DNA of 64,000 bases, taken from Rhodocaloribacter litoris. Lineage in GTDB: Bacteria; Bacteroidota; Rhodothermia; Rhodothermales; ISCAR-4553. Numbering within the stretch: position 1 is the stretch's first letter; each line of letters begins with the position of its first letter. A program made the translations under genes and the position numbers. The stretch covers positions 4,185,095 to 4,249,094 of the forward strand of contig NZ_CP076718.1 in the NCBI RefSeq assembly GCF_011682235.2, read 5' to 3'. Positions 8,588-17,416 of the stretch are shown in pieces. The notes under the pieces were generated by a model, which made no database searches, was not told the DNA's origin, and was given only the letters and a program-made list of their open reading frames with translations.

Positions 8588-10036
8588 ATGAAAACACGCT
8601 TTGTTACGCTGGCTCTTCTGGCGTTCTCCTGCCTCAACGCAGCCTGTGACACGGAGCGCCGGGCGTCCTCGGAGACGGCCGGCCTGCGCGACGACCCCTT
8701 CGTCGAAGACCTCTCGGCCCGCACGTTCCGGTGGTTCTGGGAAACGACGAACCCGGCCAACGGGCTGGTGCCGGACCGCGCCCCCGAGCCGCCCTTTTCG
8801 AGCATTGCCGCCGTGGGCTTCGGGTTGACGGCCTACGGCGTCGGCGTCGAGCGGGGGTACGTCTCCCGGCAGGAAGCCGCCGAGCGGACGCTCACCACCC
8901 TGCGCTTTTTCTGGGAGGCGCCACAGGGACCTGAGCCGGCGGGCCGGGCCGGATATCGTGGTTTTTTCTACCACTTCCTCGACATGGAGACGGGCGAGCG
9001 CTTCCGCACCACGGAGCTCTCGACGATCGACACGGCCCTGCTCATGGCCGGCGTCCTCTTCGCCCAGGCCTACTTCGACCGCGACGACCCCACCGAGGCC
9101 GCCATCCGGGCCTATGCCGACTCGCTCTACCGGCGCGTCGAGTGGCCGTGGTTTCAGCGCGACAGGGCCCCGCTGATCACGATGGGCTGGCACCCCGAGA
9201 GGGGCTTCGGGAGGGCCGCCTATGAGGGCTACAACGAGGCGATGATCCTGTACATCCTCGCCCTCGGCTCGCCCACACACCCCATCGCGCCCGACGTGTG
9301 GGACGCCTGGACGAGCACCTACCTCTGGGGCGACTTCTATGGCTACGAGCACGTCCAGTTCAGCCCGCTCTTCGGGCACCAGTACAGCCACGTCTGGATC
9401 GACTATCGCGGCATCTTCGACGACTACATGCGCGAGAAGGGGATCGACTACTTCGAGAACTCGCGCCGGGCGACACTCTCACAGCGGGCCTACGCCATCG
9501 ACAACCCGCGCGGGTTCCGCGATTATGGCGAAAACATCTGGGGGCTGACGGCCTGCGACGGGCCGGCCGGCGCCACGTTCGTCGTCAACGGGGACTCGGT
9601 GCGTTTCCATCGCTACTGGGCCCGCGGCGCCAGCCTGCGTCACATCAACGACGACGGCACCATCGCGCCGACGGCGGCCGGTGGCTCCGTCCCCTTTGCG
9701 CCGGATGTGACCCTGGCCGCCCTCAAGGCCATGCGCGACCGCTACGGCGACCGCGTCTACAACGAGTACGGCTTCGTCGACGCGTTCAACCCGACCTTCA
9801 CCTTCGAGGCCGAGACGGAGTTCGGCGTCGTCGATCCCGAGTACGGGTGGTTCGACGGCCAGCAACTCGGCATCGACCAGGGGCCGATCCTGCTCATGCT
9901 CGAAAACTTCCGTTCGGAGCTCGTGTGGGAGACGATGAAGAAGAGCCCCTACATCGTCCGGGGGCTCTGCCGGGCCGGATTTCGCGGTGGCTGGCTCGAG
10001 GGGCGGTGCACCGGGGAGGCGGGTGCCGGGGCGTGA
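8588..10036 (+). CDS. GH144-type (PF10091) glucanase, lipoprotein; tandem paralogue
   Basis: 482 residues. The ATG at 8588 starts MKTRFVTLALLAFSCLNAAC, a lipoprotein signal with Cys20 as the likely lipidated residue. Almost the whole mature protein is the PF10091 catalytic domain (FRWFWETTNPANGLVPDR, GYRGFFYHFLDMETG, GYNEAMILYILALGSPTH, FGHQYSHVWIDYRG). It lacks the FN3 domain and sorting tail of its neighbour. It carries an insertion near VNGDSVRFHRYWARGASLRH that the neighbour lacks. A 45-bp stretch (9008-9052) is identical to 7357-7401 in the upstream gene, so the pair arose by tandem duplication or shares gene conversion. Anchoring to a membrane suggests a second step, perhaps trimming oligosaccharides; the family includes an exo-acting sophorohydrolase. 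Which copy is endo and which exo is not decidable here. Confidence 0.85.
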   Translation: MKTRFVTLALLAFSCLNAACDTERRASSETAGLRDDPFVEDLSARTFRWFWETTNPANGLVPDRAPEPPFSSIAAVGFGLTAYGVGVERGYVSRQEAAERTLTTLRFFWEAPQGPEPAGRAGYRGFFYHFLDMETGERFRTTELSTIDTALLMAGVLFAQAYFDRDDPTEAAIRAYADSLYRRVEWPWFQRDRAPLITMGWHPERGFGRAAYEGYNEAMILYILALGSPTHPIAPDVWDAWTSTYLWGDFYGYEHVQFSPLFGHQYSHVWIDYRGIFDDYMREKGIDYFENSRRATLSQRAYAIDNPRGFRDYGENIWGLTACDGPAGATFVVNGDSVRFHRYWARGASLRHINDDGTIAPTAAGGSVPFAPDVTLAALKAMRDRYGDRVYNEYGFVDAFNPTFTFEAETEFGVVDPEYGWFDGQQLGIDQGPILLMLENFRSELVWETMKKSPYIVRGLCRAGFRGGWLEGRCTGEAGAGA

Positions 10037-10080
10037 ACGGGCCAGCGAACATAGAGCTGCTTGACCGACCGGGTAGCCGG

Positions 10081-10977
10081 ATGAGCACGTATGCGGCATA
10101 CGGTGCGGTGGTGCTGCTGGCGGTGAGCCTGGCGGGATGCCGGGCCGAGGCGCCGGGCACGCCGGCCTTCGAGGCCGTGCAGGCGGAGGTACCCGAAGGG
10201 ATGGTGTACGTTCCCGGCGGCACGACCCGTATCGGCTCGGACGACGGCTTACCCGACGAGGCGCCCTCCTTCGACGCGGTGGTCGCTCCGTTCTTTCTCG
10301 ACGTGCATCCGGTGACGGTCGCGCAGTTCCGGGCATTCGTGGAGGCCACCGGCCACGTGACCGACGCCGAGCGCTTCGGCAACTCGGCCGTGCTCGACCC
10401 GGCGACGAAGACGTGGACGCTGCACGAAGGGGCTACCTGGCATCATCCGCTCGGTCCGGTCGCGGCGCCCGCCCCGGACGACCACCCGGTGACGCACGTC
10501 TCCTGGTACGACGCCGTGGCGTATTGCGCCTGGGCCGGCCGGCGACTGCCCACGGAGGTGGAATGGGAACATGCCGCCCGCGGGGGGCGCAACGCGCCGG
10601 GGCCGTACGTCTGGGGCACGACCTTCGGGGCAGGCGGGCGCTACGAGGCCAACACCTGGCAGGGCACGTTCCCCTTCGTCAACACGGGAGAGGACGGCTT
10701 CCTGTTGACCTCCCCCGTGGGTGCCTTCGGCACGTCCGAGCTCGGCCTGATGGACATGGCGGGCAACGTGTGGGAATGGACGGCAGACTGGTTCCGCCCC
10801 TACGCCGAGCGCGACCGCCCGTTCACCCCGGACGCGACGTCCGAGAAGGTGCAGCGGGGCGGCTCGTTCCTCTGCCACGCGGACTACTGCCATGGTTACC
10901 GCGTCTCGGCCCGCAGCCATTCCACCCCGGAATCCTCCCACTTTCACGTGGGCTTCCGGTGCGCGAAAGACCTGTGA
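10081..10977 (+). CDS. Formylglycine-generating enzyme (sulfatase-modifying factor), predicted lipoprotein
   Basis: 298 residues. The ATG at 10081 opens a lipoprotein signal (AVSLAGC, Cys19 or Cys20 region); a GTG at 10033 overlapping the previous stop would bury it. The rest is one SUMF1/FGE domain. It is close to genuine FGEs, not merely a C-type-lectin-like relative: ANTWQGTFPFVNTGEDGF, GLMDMAGNVWEWTADW and GGSFLCHADYCHGYRVSARS match the family core. Both catalytic, copper-binding cysteines are present (Cys265 and Cys270, the same five-residue spacing as human Cys336/Cys341). FGE oxidises the CxPxR cysteine of sulfatases to formylglycine using O2. The sulfatase it could activate lies at 13298-14758 in the same operon and also has an export signal. 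That makes maturation outside the cytoplasm the simplest reading. Gaps of 44 and 27 bp to its neighbours support an operon. Confidence 0.9.
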   Translation: MSTYAAYGAVVLLAVSLAGCRAEAPGTPAFEAVQAEVPEGMVYVPGGTTRIGSDDGLPDEAPSFDAVVAPFFLDVHPVTVAQFRAFVEATGHVTDAERFGNSAVLDPATKTWTLHEGATWHHPLGPVAAPAPDDHPVTHVSWYDAVAYCAWAGRRLPTEVEWEHAARGGRNAPGPYVWGTTFGAGGRYEANTWQGTFPFVNTGEDGFLLTSPVGAFGTSELGLMDMAGNVWEWTADWFRPYAERDRPFTPDATSEKVQRGGSFLCHADYCHGYRVSARSHSTPESSHFHVGFRCAKDL

Positions 10978-11004
10978 ACCGAAGCCTCTTACCCTGTAAT
11001 CACC

Positions 11005-13248
11005 ATGCGAACGATGCACAAGACGCTCCTTTGCCTGATGGGCCTCTGGCTGGCCTGGGTGTCGGTCCTCCCGCCCGGGGGGCTGGCGCAGCCGGTGGCC
11101 GACCCGCGGGAGGCGGCCTTCGTCGATTCCGTCCTTTCGCTGATGACGCTCGAAGAGAAGCTGGGCCAGCTGGCACAGTACCGGGGCCGCTGGAGCGACA
11201 CGGGACCCAAGGTGCCCGAGGGGGGCGAGGCCGAGATACGGGCCGGCCGGGTCGGGTCGTTCCTGGGTGTCTACGGCGCCGCGTACACGCGCGAGATGCA
11301 GCGGCTGGCCGTCGAGGAATCGCGCCTGGGCATCCCGCTGCTTTTCGCGCATGACGTGATCCACGGGTTCCGCACGATTTTTCCCGTGCCGCTGGCCGAG
11401 GCGGCCACGTGGGATGTGACGGCCGTCGAGGAGGCGGCCCGCATCGCCGCCGTCGAGGCGACGGCCCACGGGCTGCACTGGACGTTTGCGCCCATGGTCG
11501 ATGTGGCCCGTGATCCCCGGTGGGGGCGGATCGTCGAGGGGAGCGGGGAGGACCCGTACCTGGGGGCACAGATGGCGGCAGCCCGCGTCCGCGGCTTCCA
11601 GGGCGCCGACCTGCGCGACCCCGCCACGATGCTCGCCTGCGCCAAGCACTTCGCCGCCTACGGCGCCGCCGAGGGGGGGCGGGACTACAACATCGCCGAC
11701 CTCTCGGAGCGCACCCTCCGCGAGATCTACCTGCCACCTTTTCAGGCGGCCGTCGAGGCGGGCGTCGAGACGATCATGGCGGCCTTCAACGAAGTCAACG
11801 GTGTGCCGGCGCACGCCAGCACGTTCCTGCTCGACGACGTGCTGCGCCGCGAGTGGGGCTTCGGCGGCCTCGTCGTGAGCGACTACACGGGCGTGCTGGA
11901 GCTGATCCCGCACGGCGTCGCCGCCGACCGGGCCGAGGCCGGGCGGCTGGCCCTGACGGCCGGTGTCGACGTGGACATGGTCAGCGGCATCTATGTGGAC
12001 GACCTGCCGGCCGAGGTGCGGGCCGGACGGCTGGACGAGGCCGTCGTGGACGAGGCGGTGCGGCGTGTGCTCCGGGCCAAATACCGCCTGGGCCTCTTCG
12101 AGGACCCGTACCGGTACAGCGACCCGGCGCGGGAGCAGGCGCTCACGCTCACCCCGGCCCACCGGCAGGCCGCGCGCGCGATGGCGCAGAAGTCGCTCGT
12201 GCTCCTGAAAAATGAGGGCGGCGTGTTGCCGCTGGACCGCACTGTGGGGACGCTGGCCGTCATCGGTCCCCTGGCCGATGCGCCCCGCGAGATGCTCGGC
12301 GGGTGGGCTGCCGCCGGACGAGCCGAGGACGCCGTCACGATCCTTCAGGGCATCCGGGAGGCCGTGGCGCCTGGTACTCGTATCCTCTACGCGAAAGGGG
12401 CCACCATTGAAGGCGACGACCGCAGCGGCTTCGACGAGGCCGTACGGGTGGCCCGCGAGGCGGATGCCGTCGTCCTCGTCCTCGGCGAGCACCACGACAT
12501 GAGCGCCGAGGCGCACAACCGCACCTCGCTCGACCTCCCCGGCGTGCAGCGGGAACTGGCGCAGGCGGTCCACGCCACCGGCAAGCCCGTCGTGGCCGTG
12601 CTCATCGGCGGGCGGCCCCTCTCCGTGACCTGGCTCGATGCGCATGTGCCGGCCATCCTGATGGCCTGGTTCCCCGGCGTCGAGGCGGGCCATGCCGTGG
12701 CCGACGTCCTCTTCGGCGACGTCAGCCCGAGCGGGAAGCTGCCCGTGACCTTCCCCCGCACCGTCGGCCAGGTGCCGATCTATTACAACCACAAGAACAC
12801 GGGCCGCCCGCCCGACCCGAACAACAAGTACACGTCGAAATACATCGACGTGCCGTGGACCCCGCTCTATCCTTTCGGGCATGGCCTGAGCTACACCACC
12901 TTCGCCTACGCCAATGTGCGGGTGGACCGGCCGGTCATCCGTGCGGGCGAGACGGTCACCGTCTCGGTGGACGTGACCAACACGGGTGATCGCACGGGCG
13001 ACGAGGTCGTCCAGTTGTATCTTCGGGATGAGGTGGCCAGCGTGACCCGGCCCGTGAAGCAGCTGCGGGGCTTCGAGCGGATCACCCTGGCGCCGGGCCA
13101 GACGAAGACGGTCACCTTCACGCTCGGCCCGCAGGACATGACCTTCTACGACCAGGCCATGCAGCCCGTCATCGAGCCGGGCTTCTTCACCGTCTATGCC
13201 GGCGGTAGCTCGGAGAACGTCATCCAGACGCGGTTCGAGGTGCAATGA
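11005..13248 (+). CDS. Glycoside hydrolase family 3 beta-glucosidase, exported
   Basis: 747 residues with a signal peptide (MRTMHKTLLCLMGLWLAWVSVLPPGGLAQ), so periplasmic. Order: GH3 N-terminal barrel (DPRWGRIVEGSGEDPYLG; KHFAAYGAAEGGRDYN), a C-terminal alpha/beta sandwich (SLVLLKNEGGVLPLD; LVLGEHHDMSAEAHNRTSLDLP; PSGKLPVTFP) and a terminal FN3-like domain (VDVTNTGDRTGDEVVQLYLRD). The catalytic nucleophile is Asp293 in VVSDYTGV; the acid/base probably lies in the GEHHDMSAE loop. The layout matches BglX-type periplasmic beta-glucosidases and GH3 enzymes found in beta-1,2-glucan loci that release glucose from sophoro-oligosaccharides. Linkage specificity is inferred from neighbours. An alternative start at the ATG at 11014 would shorten the signal peptide by three residues. 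Confidence 0.9.
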   Translation: MRTMHKTLLCLMGLWLAWVSVLPPGGLAQPVADPREAAFVDSVLSLMTLEEKLGQLAQYRGRWSDTGPKVPEGGEAEIRAGRVGSFLGVYGAAYTREMQRLAVEESRLGIPLLFAHDVIHGFRTIFPVPLAEAATWDVTAVEEAARIAAVEATAHGLHWTFAPMVDVARDPRWGRIVEGSGEDPYLGAQMAAARVRGFQGADLRDPATMLACAKHFAAYGAAEGGRDYNIADLSERTLREIYLPPFQAAVEAGVETIMAAFNEVNGVPAHASTFLLDDVLRREWGFGGLVVSDYTGVLELIPHGVAADRAEAGRLALTAGVDVDMVSGIYVDDLPAEVRAGRLDEAVVDEAVRRVLRAKYRLGLFEDPYRYSDPAREQALTLTPAHRQAARAMAQKSLVLLKNEGGVLPLDRTVGTLAVIGPLADAPREMLGGWAAAGRAEDAVTILQGIREAVAPGTRILYAKGATIEGDDRSGFDEAVRVAREADAVVLVLGEHHDMSAEAHNRTSLDLPGVQRELAQAVHATGKPVVAVLIGGRPLSVTWLDAHVPAILMAWFPGVEAGHAVADVLFGDVSPSGKLPVTFPRTVGQVPIYYNHKNTGRPPDPNNKYTSKYIDVPWTPLYPFGHGLSYTTFAYANVRVDRPVIRAGETVTVSVDVTNTGDRTGDEVVQLYLRDEVASVTRPVKQLRGFERITLAPGQTKTVTFTLGPQDMTFYDQAMQPVIEPGFFTVYAGGSSENVIQTRFEVQ

Positions 13249-13297
13249 CAATGAGGGAGCCGTTCAGGTATCTGGCGACCAGAAACATGGAGTGAAC

Positions 13298-14758
13298 ATG
13301 CAACGAATGCGACGATACAGCCTGCTGACGGTCCTGCTCATGCTCATCGGGTCAGGGACGGTCCTGGCCCGGCAACCCGCGTCGGCGCCGAGGAACGTCG
13401 TCTTCATCCTCAGCGACGACCACCGGTACGACTTCATGGGCTTCCATGAACATGCGCCCGACTTCCTGGAAACCCCGAACATGGACCGCATGGCCGCCGA
13501 GGGGGCGCACCTGAAGAACGCCTTCGTCACCACCTCGCTCTGCTCGCCAAGCCGTGCCTCGATCCTCACGGGTCAGTACGCGCACCGGCACGGTATCGTG
13601 GACAACTCCAGCCCGATCCCCCCGGGCACCCGCTTCTTCCCGGCGGACCTGCAGGCGGCCGGCTACCGGACGGCCTTTGTCGGCAAGTGGCACATGGGCG
13701 AGGTGGACGACAGCCCGCAGCCCGGCTTCGACCGCTGGGTGAGCTTCCGGGGACAGGGCGTCTACGTCAACCCCACGCTCAACATCGACGGCGAGCGGGT
13801 GCGCCGGGAGGGCTACATCACCGACCTGCTCACCGACTATGCGCTGGACTGGCTCGGCGAACGGGCGAGCGACGGCGCTCCGTTTTTCCTCTACCTCTCC
13901 CACAAGGCCGTCCATGCAGAGTTCGAGCCGGCCGACCGCCACGCCGGGCGGTATGCGGACGTGGCGATCCCGTACCCGCCCACCATGGCCAACACCGAGT
14001 CCAACTACCGGAACAAGCCGCGATGGGTCCGGGAGCAGCGCTACAGCTGGCACGGCGTCGACTATGCCTACCACGGGCAGATGGACTTCGACGACTTCTA
14101 CCGCCGCTATGCCGAGTCCCTGCTGGCCGTAGACGAAAGCATCGGGCGGGTGATGGATTTCCTGGAAGCGCACGGCCTGGCGGAAAACACGCTGGTCGTC
14201 TACATGGGCGACAACGGCTTCCTGCTGGGCGAGCACGGCCTGATCGACAAGCGCAACGCCTACGAGGAATCCATCCGCGTGCCGATGCTGGCGTGGGCGC
14301 CCGGCTTCATCCGTCCCGGCACGGTCGTCGACGGGCTCGTGCGCAACATCGACGTGGCCCCGACGATCCTCGAACTGACGGGCGCCACGTCGTCGATCCC
14401 GATGGACGGGCAGTCGTTCCTGGACCTGCTCACGGGCGCATCCGCCCCCGGCGACGACCGCGAGTTTCTGTACGAATATTACTGGGAGCACGCGTTCCCC
14501 CATACGCCGACGACGTTCGCCCTGCGCGGCGACCGGTTCAAGTACATTTACTACCACGGCATCTGGGACCTGGCCGAGCTCTACGACCTGCAGGCCGACC
14601 CCGAGGAGCGCCACAACCTGATCGACGTGCCGGCGTTTCGCGAGGTGGCCGAACAGATGCGCGAGCGTCTGTTCGACCGGCTGGAGGCTGCCGGCGCCAT
14701 GTACGTGCCCATGCGCCGGGGCTCCTGGCAGGCCGCCGAACGCAAGTTGCACGACTGA
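13298..14758 (+). CDS. Exported sulfatase (family S1, Cys type)
   Basis: 486 residues. The ATG at 13298 has a GGAG-type ribosome site (CATGGAGTGAAC) and opens a signal peptide (RRYSLLTVLLMLIGSGTVLA). The metal-binding start NVVFILSDDHRYDFMGF and the sulfatase signature CSPSRASILTGQ are present. Cys82 is the residue that must be converted to formylglycine. Later motifs also fit the fold: GKWHMGEVDD, SHKAVHAEFEPA, YMGDNGFLLGEHGL with the metal Asp-Asn pair, and LYDLQADPEERHNL. The predicted activating enzyme is two genes upstream. Substrate cannot be read; the operon context suggests a sulfate ester on an oligosaccharide. A sulfatase is unexpected if the only substrate is plain beta-1,2-glucan, so a decorated glycan or a second substrate is possible. 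Confidence 0.9.
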   Translation: MQRMRRYSLLTVLLMLIGSGTVLARQPASAPRNVVFILSDDHRYDFMGFHEHAPDFLETPNMDRMAAEGAHLKNAFVTTSLCSPSRASILTGQYAHRHGIVDNSSPIPPGTRFFPADLQAAGYRTAFVGKWHMGEVDDSPQPGFDRWVSFRGQGVYVNPTLNIDGERVRREGYITDLLTDYALDWLGERASDGAPFFLYLSHKAVHAEFEPADRHAGRYADVAIPYPPTMANTESNYRNKPRWVREQRYSWHGVDYAYHGQMDFDDFYRRYAESLLAVDESIGRVMDFLEAHGLAENTLVVYMGDNGFLLGEHGLIDKRNAYEESIRVPMLAWAPGFIRPGTVVDGLVRNIDVAPTILELTGATSSIPMDGQSFLDLLTGASAPGDDREFLYEYYWEHAFPHTPTTFALRGDRFKYIYYHGIWDLAELYDLQADPEERHNLIDVPAFREVAEQMRERLFDRLEAAGAMYVPMRRGSWQAAERKLHD

Positions 14759-14772
14759 CCCGGAGGCCTGCC

Positions 14773-17370
14773 ATGCCCGGACGATCTGCATCGCTTCTTC
14801 CGTACGGCGTCCTCCTGGTGCTGCTCGTCCTGCCGGCCGGCTGGTGGGAGGCGCAGGCGCAAGAGAGGGGAGAGCGGGTGCGCTTTACGGTGAATGACGG
14901 CTGGCGCTATGCTCCCGCCGAGGCCGTCCCGCCCGGCGCCGCCGACCCGGCCCTCGATGATGCCGGCTGGGAGGTCGTCGATCTGCCCCACACGTGGAAT
15001 GCCCGGGACGCCTTCGACAAGGAGCCCGGCTACCGGCGTGGCGTGGGGTGGTACCGGAAGCGGCTCGTGCTCGATCCTTCGCTGGCCGGGCGGCGCCTGT
15101 TCCTCTACTTCGAAGGGGCCAACCAGGTCGCCGACGTGTACGTCAATGGCCTTCACGTGGGCAGCCATGTGGGCGGCTACACCGCCTTCGCTTTCGACAT
15201 CACCGCCGCCGTGACCTTCGACCGGCCCAGCCTGGTGGCCGTGCGGGTGGACAACCGGCACGACGACGACATCCCTCCGCTCGACGCCGATTTCACGTTT
15301 TATGGAGGGATCTACCGCGACGTCTGGCTGCTGGCAACCGACCCGGTGCACTTCGATGTGCTCGACTACGCCGGGCCGGGCGTCTACGTAGACACGCCGC
15401 TCGTGACCGGGGAGGCGGCGACGGTCCGCGTGCGGGGCACGGTGGTCAATGCGGGGGCGGCGCCGGCGGCGGTCGAGGTGGTCAGCCGGGTGCGAGAGGC
15501 CGGCGGGCGCGAGGTAGCGGTGCTCCGCAGCACGGTGCAGGTGCCGCCCGGCGGGCGGGCGCCGTTCGAGCAGGTGAGCGACACGCTCTCCGCCCCGCGC
15601 CTGTGGTCGCCCGCCGATCCGTACCTGTACCACGTGGAAGCGTCGCTCTACACCGGAACGCACCGTCGGGACGTGGTGGTACAGCCGCTGGGGTTCCGGT
15701 GGCTCCGGGTCGATCCGCAGCTGGGCGTCTTCCTCAACGGACAACCCATTCGCCTTTTCGGCACGAACCGGCACCAGGACCTGCCCGGACTCGGCAATGC
15801 CCTGCCGGATGCCGCCCACCGCCGCGACGTGGAGATCGTCAAAGAGAACGGCTTCAACTTCCTTCGCCTGGCGCATTACCCGCAGGATCCTGCCGTGCTC
15901 GAAGCCGCTGACCGGCTGGGCCTCGTCGTCTGGGAGGAGATCCCCGTGGTCAACATGATCACCCGTTCCGAGGCGTTCTATGCGCATGCCGAGCGGATGC
16001 TCGTTGAGATGATCCGGCAGCACTACAACCACCCTTCGGTGCTGTTCTGGGGGTACATGAACGAGATCCTGCTGCGCGAAACCACACCCGTCGACACCGC
16101 GTACCGGGCCGACGTCGTGGCCCTGGCCCGCCGGCTCGAGGCCCGTGCGAAGGCCGAGGACCCCACGCGCCACACGGTCACGGCCATCTCCCACGGCGAG
16201 GTGAACAACGGCAGCGGCTTCCAGGACATCCCGGACGTCCTCGGGCTCAACCTGTACTTCGGCTGGTACTACGGCACCTTCGCCGACCTGGGCGCGTTCC
16301 TGGACACGTTGCATGCCCGTCATCCCGCCCGCCCGCTGATGGTGAGCGAGTACGGGGCCGGGAGCGACGAGCGCGTCCACACCACGGGGCCTGTGCCGTT
16401 CGACTTCTCCTCCGAGCACCAGCAGGCGTTCCACCGCGAGAGCTTCGCCCAGCTCCAGGCTCGGCCCTATCTGGCCGGCACGGCCGTGTGGAACCAGTTC
16501 GACTTCGGCTCGGCCCTTCGCCAGGACACGAAGAACGCCCTCAACCAGAAGGGCCTGTATTTCTTCGACCGGACCCCGAAAGACATCGCCTTTTACTACC
16601 GGGCCCGGCTCCGGGACGAGCCGGTGCTCTACATCGCCCGCGAGTGGTCGCGGCGGGCCGGGAGCCGCCCGGAGGATCGACGGCAGCCGGTGTGGGTCTA
16701 TGCGAACACCGACTCGGTAGAGCTGCTTGTCGACGGCATCTCGCAGGGGTGGCAGCCGGTGGTGAATGCCACGGCCCGGTGGCTGGTGAACTGGTCGGAC
16801 GGCATGCACCGGCTGGAAGCCCGGGGATGGAAGGGGGGAGGGCCCGTGGTCGACGTGGCCCACGTCGCGTTCGAGGACCGGACAGGGTTCTTCGAGGGAC
16901 GCGGACCCGCCGTGCTGGCGGTCAATGCCGGGGCGCACGAGGCCTACACGGACGGCTCCGGGGTGGTCTGGGAGCCGGATCGCCCCTATGCGCCAGGGGG
17001 CTGGGGCCATGTGGGGGGGACGGCCCGGCGCACCCACCACCGCATCACCAGCACGGCCGACGACCCGCTCTTTCAGACCTACCGGGAGGGCGTCCAGGCC
17101 TACCGCTTCGACGTACCCGACGGCCGCTACCGCGTGACCCTCGGGTTCATGGAGGCACAGCACGAGACGCCCGCACAGCGGGTTTTCGGCGTCCGGGCCG
17201 GGTCCCGGCCGCTGCTGGCCGGGCTCGACCTGGCCGCCGGCACCGGTCGCTGGCGGGCGACCACCCGCACCGCCGACGTCGTCGTCACGGGCGGCACGGG
17301 GCTGGTCCTCACCTTCGAGGCCGGCGCCGGGGCGCCCGTGGTCAGCAGCATCCTCCTGGAGCGACGATGA
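14773..17370 (+). CDS. Glycoside hydrolase family 2 protein with C-terminal malectin-like domain
   Basis: 865 residues. The ATG at 14773 sits 6 bp after a strong CGGAGG and begins a signal peptide (LLPYGVLLVLLVLPAGWWEAQAQ). Order: GH2 sugar-binding jelly roll (~45-200; GWYRKRLVLD, LYFEGANQVADVYVNG), immunoglobulin-like domain, and TIM barrel (~300-590; LFGTNRHQDLPGLGNAL). Glu431 in WGYMNE is the acid/base and Glu526 in MVSEYGAG the likely nucleophile. An Ig-like segment follows (VWVYANTDSVELLVDG). The final ~150 residues are malectin/CBM57-like (LAVNAGAHEAYTDGSG..W..D..YAPGG; YRVTLGFMEAQHET). GH2 covers beta-galactosidase, beta-mannosidase, beta-glucuronidase and others, so substrate is open. 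The protein is probably periplasmic. It lies 14 bp after the sulfatase and 46 bp before the importer genes. Confidence 0.88.
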   Translation: MPGRSASLLPYGVLLVLLVLPAGWWEAQAQERGERVRFTVNDGWRYAPAEAVPPGAADPALDDAGWEVVDLPHTWNARDAFDKEPGYRRGVGWYRKRLVLDPSLAGRRLFLYFEGANQVADVYVNGLHVGSHVGGYTAFAFDITAAVTFDRPSLVAVRVDNRHDDDIPPLDADFTFYGGIYRDVWLLATDPVHFDVLDYAGPGVYVDTPLVTGEAATVRVRGTVVNAGAAPAAVEVVSRVREAGGREVAVLRSTVQVPPGGRAPFEQVSDTLSAPRLWSPADPYLYHVEASLYTGTHRRDVVVQPLGFRWLRVDPQLGVFLNGQPIRLFGTNRHQDLPGLGNALPDAAHRRDVEIVKENGFNFLRLAHYPQDPAVLEAADRLGLVVWEEIPVVNMITRSEAFYAHAERMLVEMIRQHYNHPSVLFWGYMNEILLRETTPVDTAYRADVVALARRLEARAKAEDPTRHTVTAISHGEVNNGSGFQDIPDVLGLNLYFGWYYGTFADLGAFLDTLHARHPARPLMVSEYGAGSDERVHTTGPVPFDFSSEHQQAFHRESFAQLQARPYLAGTAVWNQFDFGSALRQDTKNALNQKGLYFFDRTPKDIAFYYRARLRDEPVLYIAREWSRRAGSRPEDRRQPVWVYANTDSVELLVDGISQGWQPVVNATARWLVNWSDGMHRLEARGWKGGGPVVDVAHVAFEDRTGFFEGRGPAVLAVNAGAHEAYTDGSGVVWEPDRPYAPGGWGHVGGTARRTHHRITSTADDPLFQTYREGVQAYRFDVPDGRYRVTLGFMEAQHETPAQRVFGVRAGSRPLLAGLDLAAGTGRWRATTRTADVVVTGGTGLVLTFEAGAGAPVVSSILLERR

Positions 17371-17416
17371 CCGTCTGTGATCTACCCGTTCACACCACGC
17401 ACCAGACCGATCGTCC

